This document shows, piece by piece, positions 51,101 through 57,544 of a DNA stretch of 64,000 nucleotides; positions within the stretch are counted from its first letter, which is position 1, and each line of letters opens with the position of its first letter. Where the stretch lies: NCBI GenBank assembly GCA_016801845.1, contig CM028908.1, forward strand, positions 21,649,047 to 21,713,046. The letters run 5' to 3'. The notes under the pieces are model-generated. The model was not told where the DNA came from, did no database searches, and was given only the letters and a program-made list of their open reading frames with translations. The stretch comes from Polydactylus sextarius. Taxonomy: Eukaryota; Chordata; Actinopteri; Polynemidae. The translations under genes were made by a program, and so were the position numbers.

Positions 51101-51371
51101 GTAAGCCATAGAGTGAAGCCATGGGTGAAATGAGGTGATTCTAAATCCACTGCACTTCTCCTGCAGTGACAACGACGAGAAGCCACTGAAGGGCAGCCAA
51201 CGCTCGCTGAGCAGAGAGATCAAAGCCGGGGACAGCGGGGACAGTCTGGTGGACTACGGCGACGAGGACGTTCAGTTCAACGAGGACGGCTCTTTTATCG
51301 GCGAGTACGCGGGGCGAAAGGAGAAGAGGGTGTCCGCTGAGATCAAAGCCAACGTTCAGACCCCAGCGTGA
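25666..51371 (+). CDS. chl1: Neural cell adhesion molecule CHL1 (close homolog of L1), complete 27-exon coding span
   Basis: Single-pass type I membrane adhesion protein of the L1 family. Family knowledge: it acts at neuronal and glial surfaces in neurite outgrowth, axon guidance, neuronal migration and synapse function, by homophilic and cis interactions and by linkage to the ankyrin/spectrin skeleton. Joining 27 exons gives 3711 nt, 1236 residues plus stop, with every junction frame-consistent; human CHL1 isoforms are about 1208-1224. Order: signal peptide about 1-27, Ig1-Ig6 about 34-619, FN1-FN4 about 620-1025, a Pro/Ser/Thr-rich insert 1026-1049, truncated FN5 1050-1100, membrane segment about 1113-1135, then a tail of about 100 residues. 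All six Ig domains keep their cysteine pair. L1CAM, NrCAM and neurofascin are less likely because FN5 is truncated and the tail carries KEKEDLHPD and DEKPLKGS, both CHL1 hallmarks. Teleosts may carry two chl1 copies; which one this is cannot be told. Confidence 0.95.
25766..27735 (+). other. chl1: chl1 intron 1
   Basis: AT-rich intron with a T-run near 25821-25838 and no recognised transposon. It contains a candidate 12-nt microexon (26892-26903), listed separately. Confidence 0.85.
26892..26903 (+). CDS. chl1: Candidate chl1 12-nt microexon (unproven)
   Basis: TTTTAG precedes and a strong donor GTAAGT follows a 12-nt segment that is symmetric in phase (1-1). If included it would insert G-H-V-N between the signal-peptide exon and Ig1, changing the next residue to I. 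L1CAM has a neuron-specific microexon at exactly this junction, encoding an EGHH-like peptide. A chance match is quite possible because the segment is so short. Confidence 0.3.
27736..27844 (+). CDS. chl1: chl1 exon 2: Ig1, first half
   Basis: Residues 34-69. It carries the L1-family entry motif QLPTITDQSP and the first Ig1 cysteine in VTCEAKGNPEPE. Acceptor GCCCAG, donor GTGAGT. Phase 1 in, phase 2 out. Confidence 0.93.
28062..28252 (+). CDS. chl1: chl1 exon 3: Ig1, second half
   Basis: Residues 70-133. It has the Ig1 tryptophan (FRWTKNGQEFD), an NLT glycosylation sequon, the second cysteine in YRCYASNKLG and the strand leading to EIEFIVP, close to mammalian CHL1. Donor GTGAGT, phase 1 out. 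Confidence 0.95.
28253..28827 (+). other. chl1: chl1 intron 3
   Basis: 575-bp intron. I see no repeat or additional exon in it. Confidence 0.85.
28828..28950 (+). CDS. chl1: chl1 exon 4: Ig2, first half
   Basis: Residues 134-174. It contains VPKFPKE and the first Ig2 cysteine in LQCNPPKGIPPLQIYWM, which is nearly invariant in L1-family proteins. Acceptor AATCTAG, donor GTAAGT. Confidence 0.96.
28951..30019 (+). other. chl1: chl1 intron 4
   Basis: 1069-bp AT-rich intron with no recognised repeat or exon. Confidence 0.85.
30020..30190 (+). CDS. chl1: chl1 exon 5: Ig2, second half
   Basis: Residues 175-231. LQHIEQDERV and KDSRRDYCCYAAF are diagnostic of CHL1 and its L1 relatives. The donor (GTGGGT) is weaker than its neighbours. 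It is chosen because it is the only nearby donor that keeps the frame with both exon 6 and exon 7. Confidence 0.93.
30467..30493 (+). CDS. chl1: chl1 exon 6: 27-nt Ig2-Ig3 linker microexon
   Basis: Residues 232-240 (KSDTSSEAG region). It has a long pyrimidine tract with TTTCAG before and GTAAGT after, and is symmetric in phase (1-1), so it can be skipped without a frameshift. Human CHL1 has a longer, alternatively used Ser-rich insert at the same place, which supports it being an optional cassette. Confidence 0.82.
30645..30756 (+). CDS. chl1: chl1 exon 7: Ig3, first half
   Basis: Residues 241-277. It begins with a basic linker (ERRPKLM) similar to the QRKPKL linker of mammalian CHL1 and ends with the first Ig3 cysteine (LECIAEG). 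Phase 2 out with donor GTGAGT. Confidence 0.93.
30927..31108 (+). CDS. chl1: chl1 exon 8: Ig3, second half
   Basis: Residues 278-338. FPTPQVEWVKVG gives the core tryptophan and YMCKAKNSLG the second cysteine. Acceptor TGTCAG, donor GTAAAT. Confidence 0.95.
31109..32133 (+). other. chl1: chl1 intron 8
   Basis: 1025-bp intron with a T-run at 31408-31421 and a short (GA)n tract at about 31567-31586. No extra exon is recognised. Confidence 0.85.
32134..32265 (+). CDS. chl1: chl1 exon 9: Ig4, first half
   Basis: Residues 339-382. It opens with EPPEW, which corresponds to EEPPRW in mammalian CHL1, and contains the first Ig4 cysteine (LIKCSATGIPQPTITWRVNG). Donor GTCAGT, phase 1. Confidence 0.95.
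32266..33292 (+). other. chl1: chl1 intron 9
   Basis: 1027-bp intron. A LINE-type tail fragment lies at 32981-33028 (listed separately); nothing else is recognised. Confidence 0.85.
32981..33028 (-). mobile_element. LINE-type retrotransposon 3' tail fragment
   Basis: GATAGA units followed by ATACTTTATTAATCCC and an AGGGAAATTT-like end form a pattern very common in fish genomes, where it marks the 3' tail of a LINE-type retroelement ending in TATC-like repeats. It reads as the element's 3' end on the - strand. Only the tail is recognisable. Confidence 0.55.
33293..33433 (+). CDS. chl1: chl1 exon 10: Ig4, second half
   Basis: Residues 383-429. AVYQCEASNKHGSLLSNANI closely matches the mammalian CHL1 Ig4 end. 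Overlapping open frames on both strands are shadows. Donor GTAAGA. Confidence 0.96.
33434..34346 (+). other. chl1: chl1 intron 10
   Basis: 913-bp intron with a T-run at 34040-34061. No other element is recognised. Confidence 0.85.
34347..34458 (+). CDS. chl1: chl1 exon 11: Ig5, first half
   Basis: Residues 430-466. GEDYSAVEGKGVMMHCKVF carries the first Ig5 cysteine, followed by SSPPSTVTW. Acceptor TTGCAG, donor GTAAGT, phase 2. Confidence 0.94.
34713..34879 (+). CDS. chl1: chl1 exon 12: Ig5, second half
   Basis: Residues 467-522. GRFT-like strand (GPRFTVHSNGSLEI), then DDTGQYTCLAKNIEG with the second cysteine. Donor GTAAAC, phase 1. Confidence 0.95.
34961..35126 (+). CDS. chl1: chl1 exon 13: Ig6, first half
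   Basis: Residues 523-577. It contains the first Ig6 cysteine (AQLSCLAEYDKS) and LLWEKDDIEI. Mammalian CHL1 has the integrin-linked DGEA motif at the matching place; here it reads DDIE, so that motif is absent. An NYT sequon is present. Confidence 0.93.
35246..35370 (+). CDS. chl1: chl1 exon 14: Ig6, second half
   Basis: Residues 578-619. VEDGILQIFNVSHRDEG and VYTCVAQTPVDRD give the second cysteine of Ig6, as in the L1 family (YTC.A.T..D). Donor GTGAGC. Confidence 0.95.
35371..35743 (+). other. chl1: chl1 intron 14
   Basis: 373-bp intron with no recognised element. Confidence 0.85.
35744..35845 (+). CDS. chl1: chl1 exon 15: FN1, first half
   Basis: Residues 620-653. DVPDAPEDLVLSEHKGKSV and LKWIPGDDHNSS match the first FN3 of CHL1 (DVPDPPENL... 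and DHNS). The donor GTAAAA after AGAG was chosen over an inner GTAAGA because only it keeps the frame. Confidence 0.93.
36140..36337 (+). CDS. chl1: chl1 exon 16: FN1, second half
   Basis: Residues 654-719. EFIIEYEESQWEPGNWKEL and YRFRVSGVNAVGRGSASEP are the middle and end strands of FN1. Donor GTCTGA is weak but frame-required. Confidence 0.94.
36554..36624 (+). CDS. chl1: chl1 exon 17: FN2, first part
   Basis: Residues 720-743. APDKNPENITIGGHLPNEM then INWE, matching APDRNPQNI and KWE of mammalian CHL1. It ends in phase 0 with donor GTAAGG. Confidence 0.94.
36625..37412 (+). other. chl1: chl1 intron 17
   Basis: 788-bp intron without a recognised transposon or exon. The part around 37040-37290 is less repetitive than most introns here, but I cannot claim conservation. 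Confidence 0.8.
37413..37635 (+). CDS. chl1: chl1 exon 18: FN2, remainder
   Basis: Residues 744-817. EHNGPGLEYKVSYKRQ, VPYEIKIQAKNHQGWGPEP and YSGED are hallmark L1-family FN2 stretches. Donor GTGAGT, phase 1. Confidence 0.96.
37636..39210 (+). other. chl1: chl1 intron 18
   Basis: 1575-bp intron, one of the larger ones. It holds a SINE at 37793-38009 (listed separately). The rest shows no recognised element. Confidence 0.85.
37793..38009 (+). mobile_element. tRNA-derived SINE-like repeat
   Basis: It has a box-B-like GGTTTGATTTCTGG, then TCGAAGTGTCCTTAGGCGAG, GATACTGAACGCCAAATTAC, a GTGTGAATATGTG stretch and an ending similar to ...TGCAGTTCATTTTAC. These occur in this order in a very common teleost tRNA-type SINE. 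The head is degenerate and the copy diverged, so it is inactive. Ends are approximate. Confidence 0.7.
39211..39326 (+). CDS. chl1: chl1 exon 19: FN3-3, first half
   Basis: Residues 818-856. APEDVAVRVMNSSVVKVSW and LHGHLGGYR match the third FN3 of CHL1 (LVKVTW and HGRLKGY). It ends in phase 0 with donor GTAATA. Confidence 0.93.
39590..39794 (+). CDS. chl1: chl1 exon 20: FN3-3, second half
   Basis: Residues 857-924. It starts INWWRLRSLLDSKKSHG, equivalent to INWWKTKSLLDG in mammals, and ends with LIVMAFNGRGNGPGS. Acceptor CGTGTAG, donor GTACGA. Confidence 0.95.
39927..40049 (+). CDS. chl1: chl1 exon 21: FN4, first half
   Basis: Residues 925-965. VPEKNPVFRVTDVQKHTV, then LAWAPPLESNGILTGYLL, the first strands of FN4. 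Donor GTACGT, phase 1. Confidence 0.94.
41067..41099. repeat. Perfect 14-bp inverted repeat with 5-nt loop
   Basis: TCAATGCGCTAAAC at 41067-41080 is exactly complementary to 41086-41099, with the 5-nt loop CTTTA between. It would form a tight hairpin in DNA or in the chl1 pre-mRNA. No T-rich terminator context applies in a eukaryote. Confidence 0.8.
42071..42106. repeat. (AT)n microsatellite
   Basis: About 36 bases of alternating AT within chl1 intron 21. Confidence 0.95.
42626..42805 (+). CDS. chl1: chl1 exon 22: FN4, second half
   Basis: Residues 966-1025. INDTEKMEPEMRVDISNP, then DLEPMSKYKFYLRSCTTAG and CGPAVNEE; mammalian CHL1 reads ATTKYKFYLRACTSQGCG. Donor GTGAGT, phase 1. Confidence 0.95.
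42806..44790 (+). other. chl1: chl1 intron 22
   Basis: 1985-bp intron. It contains an inverted repeat (43991-44089) and no recognised transposon. The 44250-44460 part is rich in ATTA-type motifs, typical of AT-rich introns or homeodomain sites. Confidence 0.8.
43991..44089. repeat. 18-bp inverted repeat, 63-nt spacer
   Basis: The arm 43991-44008 pairs with 44072-44089 at 17 of 18 positions, and the single mismatch would be a G-U pair in RNA. It may be a small MITE with terminal repeats or a structured intronic segment. Confidence 0.7.
44791..44862 (+). CDS. chl1: chl1 exon 23: Pro/Ser/Thr-rich cassette between FN4 and FN5
   Basis: Adds 24 residues (1026-1049), starting SKSASLSPPSTPKSP and ending RSTI; 11 are Ser/Thr, 5 Pro and 3 Lys. 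TTTCTTTTCAG precedes and GTAGAG follows. The exon is 72 nt and phase-symmetric (1-1), so skipping it restores the direct FN4-FN5 join seen in mammalian CHL1. Its position matches where neurofascin carries its mucin-like PAT region. It is the least certain coding exon because no mammalian CHL1 counterpart is known to me. Confidence 0.62.
44863..47553 (+). other. chl1: chl1 intron 23
   Basis: 2691-bp intron, the largest in the coding region. It has a T-run at 46030-46053, ATTCATTA-type imperfect repeats around 46327-46370 and no recognised transposon. Confidence 0.8.
47554..47706 (+). CDS. chl1: chl1 exon 24: truncated FN5 and membrane-proximal stalk
   Basis: Residues 1050-1100. FHIIEPGTERTVHLIP and SKFEDVITTGFTG parallel VEVFEPGAEHIVRLM and FQDVIETRG of mammalian CHL1. 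The FN3 is incomplete, as is characteristic of CHL1. It is the most divergent extracellular segment and carries NTS and NSS sequons. Confidence 0.9.
47707..48108 (+). other. chl1: chl1 intron 24
   Basis: 402-bp intron with no recognised element. Confidence 0.85.
48109..48240 (+). CDS. chl1: chl1 exon 25: transmembrane segment
   Basis: Residues 1101-1144. GGISTQGWFIGLMCAIALL leads into a hydrophobic helix (about 1113-1135) closed by the stop-transfer NRNKGGKYS. This block is nearly identical across the L1 family. Acceptor CCTCAG, donor GTAGGT. Confidence 0.97.
48241..49176 (+). other. chl1: chl1 intron 25
   Basis: 936-bp intron with T-runs near 48524-48539 and 48999-49014. No recognised transposon or exon. 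Confidence 0.85.
49177..49249 (+). CDS. chl1: chl1 exon 26: cytoplasmic tail, HPD motif
   Basis: Residues 1145-1168. VKEKEDLHPDVESQGMN, then DDTFCEY. The HPD tripeptide in mammalian CHL1 is reported to recruit Hsc70 and is kept. The exon ends AG, so the junction to exon 27 reads EYSDNDEKP; there is no RSLE-type insert at this join. Confidence 0.95.
49597..49620. repeat. (GTTCT)n short tandem repeat
   Basis: Four to five pentanucleotide copies in chl1 intron 26. Confidence 0.85.
50284..50741. mobile_element. TIR-bearing MITE, TTAGC-rich, copy 1
   Basis: Left end TTAAAGTTATAGTTTGACAG and right end ATCAACTATACCTTTAA are near-complementary. Internal blocks (AAAGTTAGAAGAGAAAG, GTTACAGCCAGCAGC, repeated TTAGCTTAGC) follow the order of a very abundant fish element. 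It has no coding capacity. It sits in chl1 intron 26, in the same direction as the copy at 52287-52690. Confidence 0.65.
51167..51371 (+). CDS. chl1: chl1 exon 27: ankyrin-binding tail and stop
   Basis: Residues 1169-1236. SDNDEKPLKGSQRSLSREI, then DSLVDYGDEDVQFNEDGSF and FIGEY (51294-51308), the L1-family ankyrin-binding region. The family norm is FIGQY and mammalian CHL1 has FIGAY; here the variable residue is Glu. TGA at 51369-51371. Acceptor TCCTGCAG. Confidence 0.97.
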
Positions 51372-51885
51372 GGAGCGGAACCGCCATCAGTCTTACCCCG
51401 ACACCGTTTTCATTAAACCTGCTGGGAAGAACGAAAAAAGGAAAACAAACATTATCCACACCGAGCAGAAGTTTTGTGTGAAATGTGATGCGTCATTTGC
51501 CAACTGCCATTCTCATTTTATGAAGCTCTGTTTTGTCAAGTTGCAACAGAATGACCATTACTAAATACTGTGTATATATAGTGTATATTCTATGTGCGGA
51601 GTGTCTTTTTTTTTATTATTATTATTACAAAACATTTAGAGGGTTTGGATTTTCTTGTTTTATTTCTTTCTCGTTCCATTATTCCGCTGCAGAAATGTCG
51701 CCACAAATGTTAGGAAAATTTTTACTCCCCGTCACACATCATCACATGCAGCTTTTTCTCCGTCATCCTGGTAGTGGACCACAGACAAGTGGGGATATCA
51801 AGTTGATATTTTTCAGTTGGAGCAAATATTACTGACCTTTTATATTTGAAATGGAGTCATTAAATATGATGTAAGATGTGTATAA
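51372..51885 (+). other. chl1: chl1 3' UTR with a candidate poly(A) site
   Basis: Non-coding AT-rich DNA directly after the stop. ATTAAA at 51859-51864 followed by GU-rich sequence is a credible polyadenylation signal. Canonical AATAAA occurs further on at 52482-52487, 53003-53008 and 53510-53515, so the UTR may be longer. Confidence 0.45.
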
Positions 51886-52286
51886 AGGTTGCTTATTAAC
51901 TTATTATTTTTCCAGTGGTTTTATACCTGACAATAATAACAAGGAAAATTTACATATCATTTCATATATCGTAAACATTGATTCTTGATTCATGAGTTTC
52001 CCTGTGATGTTAGAAAAAAAATGATATAATTTAGTTGTTATGCCTTGTTTATGAACATCTAGATGTATTTGGCGTTATAAATTACAAACCTCAGACTCTG
52101 CTTACTGCTGGACTGGGATTTGAGATTTTCAAAAAAAAAAAAAAAAAAAAAATGTAATCCATTACAGGTCACTATTTTCCTAAAAGCTTGTAAATGTGTA
52201 AATCTCTTTTATCAAAAATCACGACATCAAAATTTATTCCAGTTTACAGATAAATGATTTGAAATTTATTAAAACAGAACTGTGAT

Positions 52287-52690
52287 AAAAGGTTTTAGTT
52301 TTACAAATGGCCACAGAAAAAGCTCAACATTTTGGGAAGAGACACTTTTTTACTTTCTTGCCAAGAATTAGATGAAAAGATCAAGACCAGTTTTGCATCT
52401 AAGCAGTCAGTTAGCTTAGCTTAGTTTATCTTAGCTTAGCATAAATCCTGGAAAACAGCTTGTCTTGCTCTGTCCTAAGGTAATAAAATCCCTCCAGCGT
52501 CTTAAAGCTTGTTGATTATTGCATAAAACAGGGAATTATGTAGATATGTGCTGTGTATCTATGTGCTGGTTTGTGGATTTTGATACCGGACTAGCTTTGT
52601 CCACCTTAGCAAAGCTAACTGGCTGCTAGCTGAAGAAAATGCATGAAAACATTTTCTACATAGCCAAACTAGTCCCAGTGATTTAGTGCT
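52287..52690. mobile_element. TIR-bearing MITE, TTAGC-rich, copy 2
   Basis: It shares with copy 1 the CAACATTTTGGGAAGAG-type head, GCCAAGAATTAGATGAAAAG, AGTTAGCTTAGCTTAG and, further on, GGTAATAAAATCCCTCCAGC, in the family order. The copy is diverged and its ends approximate. The AATAAA at 52482 lies inside it. Confidence 0.6.
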
Positions 52691-53234
52691 GCATCGTCAA
52701 GACGTTAGACGACTTGTGATCAAAATCATTGCAAGAAAGAAGAAGAATATCCTCATTTGTAGTCGCTTGTGTGAGTCAAGCTTCCAAACAAAACTGGATC
52801 CTAAATGTCCCATAATGCAGTTTGATAACATCTGTCACCAGAATTGCCTGGTTCGTTCAAATGCCTCCTGTTTGTAAAACGGCCTTTCTGCAAATACATT
52901 TGTAAACACCGAGTCTGACTCAAAACTAACCCATGTGACATCGCTGTGACATCATCAGGGTTATTTGTCAGAGGCGTACCTGAAGTTGGGCTCTGCGTGA
53001 TCAATAAACGGAAAGAAAGTGCGTCGCACCTGTAATGGATTATTTCTCTGTGGTAATCAGATTACTGTAACGTGGTTACATATTTGACATCCACCAACTC
53101 TGCTGAGACAATATTGTGTATGCAGTGTTACGTCAGTCTTAACAAGCCTTAATCTGTTCAGATACTGCCATTCAAAACAGTCATTATGTTGTTCAGCATT
53201 AACATTAATGCCATGATGACATTGATCGCAATGT

Positions 53235-53269
<35 letters not shown>

Positions 53270-56200
53270 AAAAATCAGCCATTGCATGGTAAGAATGTTA
53301 ATTGGTGTTTTTTGATGTTATTAAATTGCTTTACTTTCCTACATTGTGGTAATGGTCTGACTGCTCTGACAGGTGCTTAAAGTTGTGCCCTCCCCACCAC
53401 ACACACACACGCACACATGAGAATACATGAGTAAATCACCGCCTCTTCCTTCAGTCAGCAGTTTGATGTGAGCAGAGACAGCGAGCCGTACCTACCCTCA
53501 TTCAATCTGAATAAAATGTTTGACAAACTGCTCCCATTGGCCCTATGACTTTAACAAATGTCATGCGGGGGTCAAGTCTGAGTTGAGCATCTTGTTTGAT
53601 TGCTTTGGCTTCAGGAGACAGTCATGAGAAATCAAAGGAGTGGGCTCAGACGGGTGCTGGATCAAGAAGAGAGAGCTGTAATCATGTCTGATGGTTGACA
53701 GTAGGGAGTGGAGAGTGTCGCTGAGAGGGTTCTCACATCTGCCTCAAATAGCCTGTCCTCACTCAGCCGGCTTTAGTTCTCACAAACACGACCTTCAGGT
53801 GTTGAAAGTGGACCCTGTGACGGCTGTGCTGGAGGTCCACAGCTCTGTGTCAGCGACCGAAGGCGGCTCCGCATGTGCAATAAACGTTAGAAAAGCAACA
53901 TAACAGTATCTCCTCAACAAGCTGAGTTTGAGCTTATTTGTCCAGATTTTTTCAAGTCTATCTCACATTCATTCATGCACCCGTACGATCACTGAAAAGA
54001 TCAATTGGTCCCTGTAATCTTTTACTCTGTGTGTATATACAGCCTGTGAAGTGCTCACATCTAGCATCAGCTAGGATAATATGAGGCTTCAGCAGTTTCA
54101 AGCCAATGCTGATTAAGTCTCAGCGCAATGTTAATCTTTATGTAGCACTTTTAAATCCAGTGCCAGTGCTAGTGATGCCTTTTATGTCAACCAGTGACTG
54201 GTTTGTCTGAGCTGAAGAGGACAGCAGCTGTAAGGATGCAGATAGAGTCATATCGTGTATACGTTTGTGTTAATTATTTCATTGTTACCTAGATTTCATA
54301 GCTAACCCAACTTGTTTTAACCCAAGAAGTAAATAAATTACACATTAATCAGCTGCTACGGAGCTGGTTGGTGGAGGAAAAACAACTCCAAGGTTAATAA
54401 TTCTTCAATAATTCTAGTTTTGTTAATGGATAATTAAATTAGCTTAATATATTACACATTCTTTACAAAACAAGAAAAACATACTTTTATTGAATAAAAG
54501 GAAAATAACTGAATCTTCTATTTAATGAGTAAAATCAATGACATCTTTACATTTAAATCCCAGAAACATACACTTTCAAACTGGAAGTTTACAAACTAAA
54601 GTCATGTTTCTGTTGCACATCAGGCAGCAACATCAAAAGATGAATGTTCCCTGTCCTGTCTGAATATTCTGACATCTGCGAGTCACGTAAGCTTCGTCTT
54701 ACACGCAGTGAAATATTCAGCCAAATAATAAAGCAAACTAAGAAAACAGCGAACGGATGACGACAACTCGAGTTCAAGTTAACACCAGAAATTCTCCAAT
54801 ACTGTTCAAAATCTTTTTTTCTGTGCAGACCTAAAAAAAAAAAAAAAAAAAAAAAGGAGAGAATAGAAAATGCAGATGTGATGCTTTGTCAGTGGTACCC
54901 TGGAGTTTTCAGAAGGGTTCACACCAGAAGCTGCACAGTTCAGGTGCACATGCAGAGTTAGTCGCAGCTCTCTGAACGTTTACAGTCAGCACAGCTTGTC
55001 GAGGACTGCTCAAAGCTGAACCGCATAAGTTTCCAGGAGTAGGTAGGGGCAAGGTGGTGATGTTGAGGCTTGAAAACATTTTTTTTTTTTTTTTTGGAGT
55101 ACTCACATTCACAGTTCTACGGGCTTCCTGTTAAAAGGTGACAGTTAAATGTTGGTTGCTGGATAATAAAACTGGCGACTTGCGAATCCGCATTAGTGAC
55201 AGTACAACGGAGTCCAGCAGTGACAAGATTTCACTGAGCAGGAATGGAAAAAAAATAATCACAGAAAGTTTTAGACTCAGAGTTGGTTCTCGACCTTCCA
55301 CCTTTAGACAAACCATGATCCAAACACTCATATAATCAGCTGTGTCTCAAGTTTTTGGGTCAAGGTTTTGTGAAAGACACCTCTGACACCTTTAGTGTGA
55401 CTCACAACCTGTATAATCCAACTGAAGAACACTGATATCTTTTTTGGAAAACTAAAATAATTTGGTTGCAGTCTGCTCATCCTCCTGTAATTGGAGATGT
55501 GCCTGTGTTCAGAATAAACCAATCACATTTTAAACTCCTGTAGTCACAACACACCTGCCAAAGAAATTAAAATGATTAGCTGATTAACTAAAAATAAAGT
55601 CTTGCCAAGCACTGTCAAAGACACTTCAATTCCACCAAAGACTGATTGAGGGCTGAATTAGAAATATCTTTGACACTGGACCACAACGAAGAATTTTCGA
55701 GGCTGCACTGATGTATCCTTGATGTTGCTAAAATACCCACAATCCTCCACTGCACATTGATAGCAGTAAGTACTTTATTACTTTATTTATGAGTAAATTT
55801 AACCAAGAACACAAACATACATTGCTAATAAATTGTTTGTTTGCGGTTATTTTTTTATTTTATTTTATTTATTTATTTTTTTTTTTGTGGTTATGTTCTT
55901 GTTGCGTAGTTTGATGATTCATACGTCCATTATCTTACTCAGTCGTACCAGGACTAATGGTTTATCAGCCGTGTGTGACATTACACATATGTATTTTCAT
56001 AAATGTTTTTTATTTTTATTTTTTGCGGGGATGACGTGCACTTCCGCACTTACTTGTCTGTTCCACTGCAAGCGATTCCAATGCTAGCGAGGTGTGTTGC
56101 CTCGTCTCTGTGTCATACAACTTCCAGGCGAGCATTCTGCCAAGGAAGCATCCTCGACTTTGAGAAACAGCATCACTGTGGGTAAGGCCTCACGTTTGAG

Positions 56201-56675
56201 CATTTTGAGCAATATGCACAAATTGTGCAGTTGATGTGCTGCGTAATATGAGATGCACAAAGAGCACCACAATGGTACGAGACAACAGAGCAACAAGAGC
56301 TAAAATCTGACACAACATACGACGTCACAATGATCAACAACAATCAACATCTGACCAATCACCGGTCAGAGGCTGCAGGTGAAGAGATGACGTCTACAAA
56401 CACTGAGTCCGGAGCATCGAAGAGGAAAAAAAAAATTAAAAAGAAGAATCTCTCGCTTCACTTGAAGGTGGATATGCTGTTGAAATAAAAGTGTAAAACT
56501 TTGTCCTTTTGCATAAAAACCTTAGTTGCTACAACAACATGCCAGTTCACAACATGACAGCTCAGTCTCTGTCTAGCCTGTTACCTTCAAAAAAAAAAAA
56601 AAAAAAAAATCATGATGTTCATTTTTCATGTTTCCCCAGTTGTACCCATTAAATAGGGAAAAGTCATTAAATATG

Positions 56676-56709
<34 letters not shown>

Positions 56710-57544
56710 AAAAGATAGCCATTTATTAAGATTAAGAGATAAAACACTGAATAGCCTCAAACTGACTCCAAAGGTCATTGGAAGTCAAGTCTTGGACTGG
56801 ATCAAATTGTTCTCCAGCTGCATCCACCATCCATCTACTCTTTATTGAATGTCATGTCTTTGTCTGTACTCTGCCTTTGATTCTGGTAAATTGACCAGCT
56901 TGTTTATAGTTTATTTATACATTTTTGCGATGTTTTTTATAATTTCTTCTCCTGACTGAACAATGAAGCTCATCAATACATGCCTCCTCTCATCTAGGAC
57001 TCTTAAGTGGTCTGGATATCACGAACAAAAACTCAGAGTTGGCATAGCAACCTGAGAATGACGACATAATTGATTTCTGCATCCGGAAAATGCAGAAAAG
57101 TGCATCTGTAAGAGGGGAACAGGCATAGAACAGTGAATGTGAAAGTTATTTAGTAATATGTTGATTTTATTGGTTTTTTTTTTTTTTTTTTTGGTTTTTT
57201 TTTTTGATTGATGACTAATTGTGCTGTGTTTATTTATTTCAGATTTATACTGTTTTAGACTTTTTCTATACTGTCTTTAGTAGTAAAGGTAATGTTAAAT
57301 GGCATTTTGTCATCATGTTGGATTTCTTAGTCTGAGGATTCTGCAGCATAATCCTATGGAGCAAACATGCGGTGTTTAAGTAAAATGTTTATTTTCGCCA
57401 CCGACAGACTCATATCATCATTTTCTGACAATGTGAAAAGCATCCTTACAAAAAAAAATTATCTTTGTGTGTTTTTACCCCACAAGCTTTAAAGAAACTC
57501 TAAAATGCACACTGGTAGTCATATTTAACAAAAACATACTTAGT
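52691..57544. other. Gene-free 3' flank
   Basis: No gene is supported. Short open frames lack domains and splice structure. A-runs lie at 53241-53266 (on the + strand), 54834-54855, 56590-56609 and 56678-56707. No recognised transposon apart from homopolymer-rich DNA. Confidence 0.6.

Larger units (their letters stand above)
49250..51166 (+). other. chl1: chl1 intron 26
   Basis: 1917-bp intron with a GTTCT pentanucleotide run (about 49597-49620) and a MITE (50284-50741), both listed. An RSLE-type microexon was sought and not seen. Confidence 0.82.

Noticed and set aside
49250..51166. RSLE-type neuronal microexon in the tail intron
   Set aside because: No 12-nt segment with acceptor, RSLE coding in the right phase and donor was seen; CHL1 normally lacks it.
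25666..51371. Identity as L1CAM, NrCAM or neurofascin
   Set aside because: FN5 is truncated and the tail has KEKEDLHPD and DEKPLKGS with no RSLE, all typical of CHL1.
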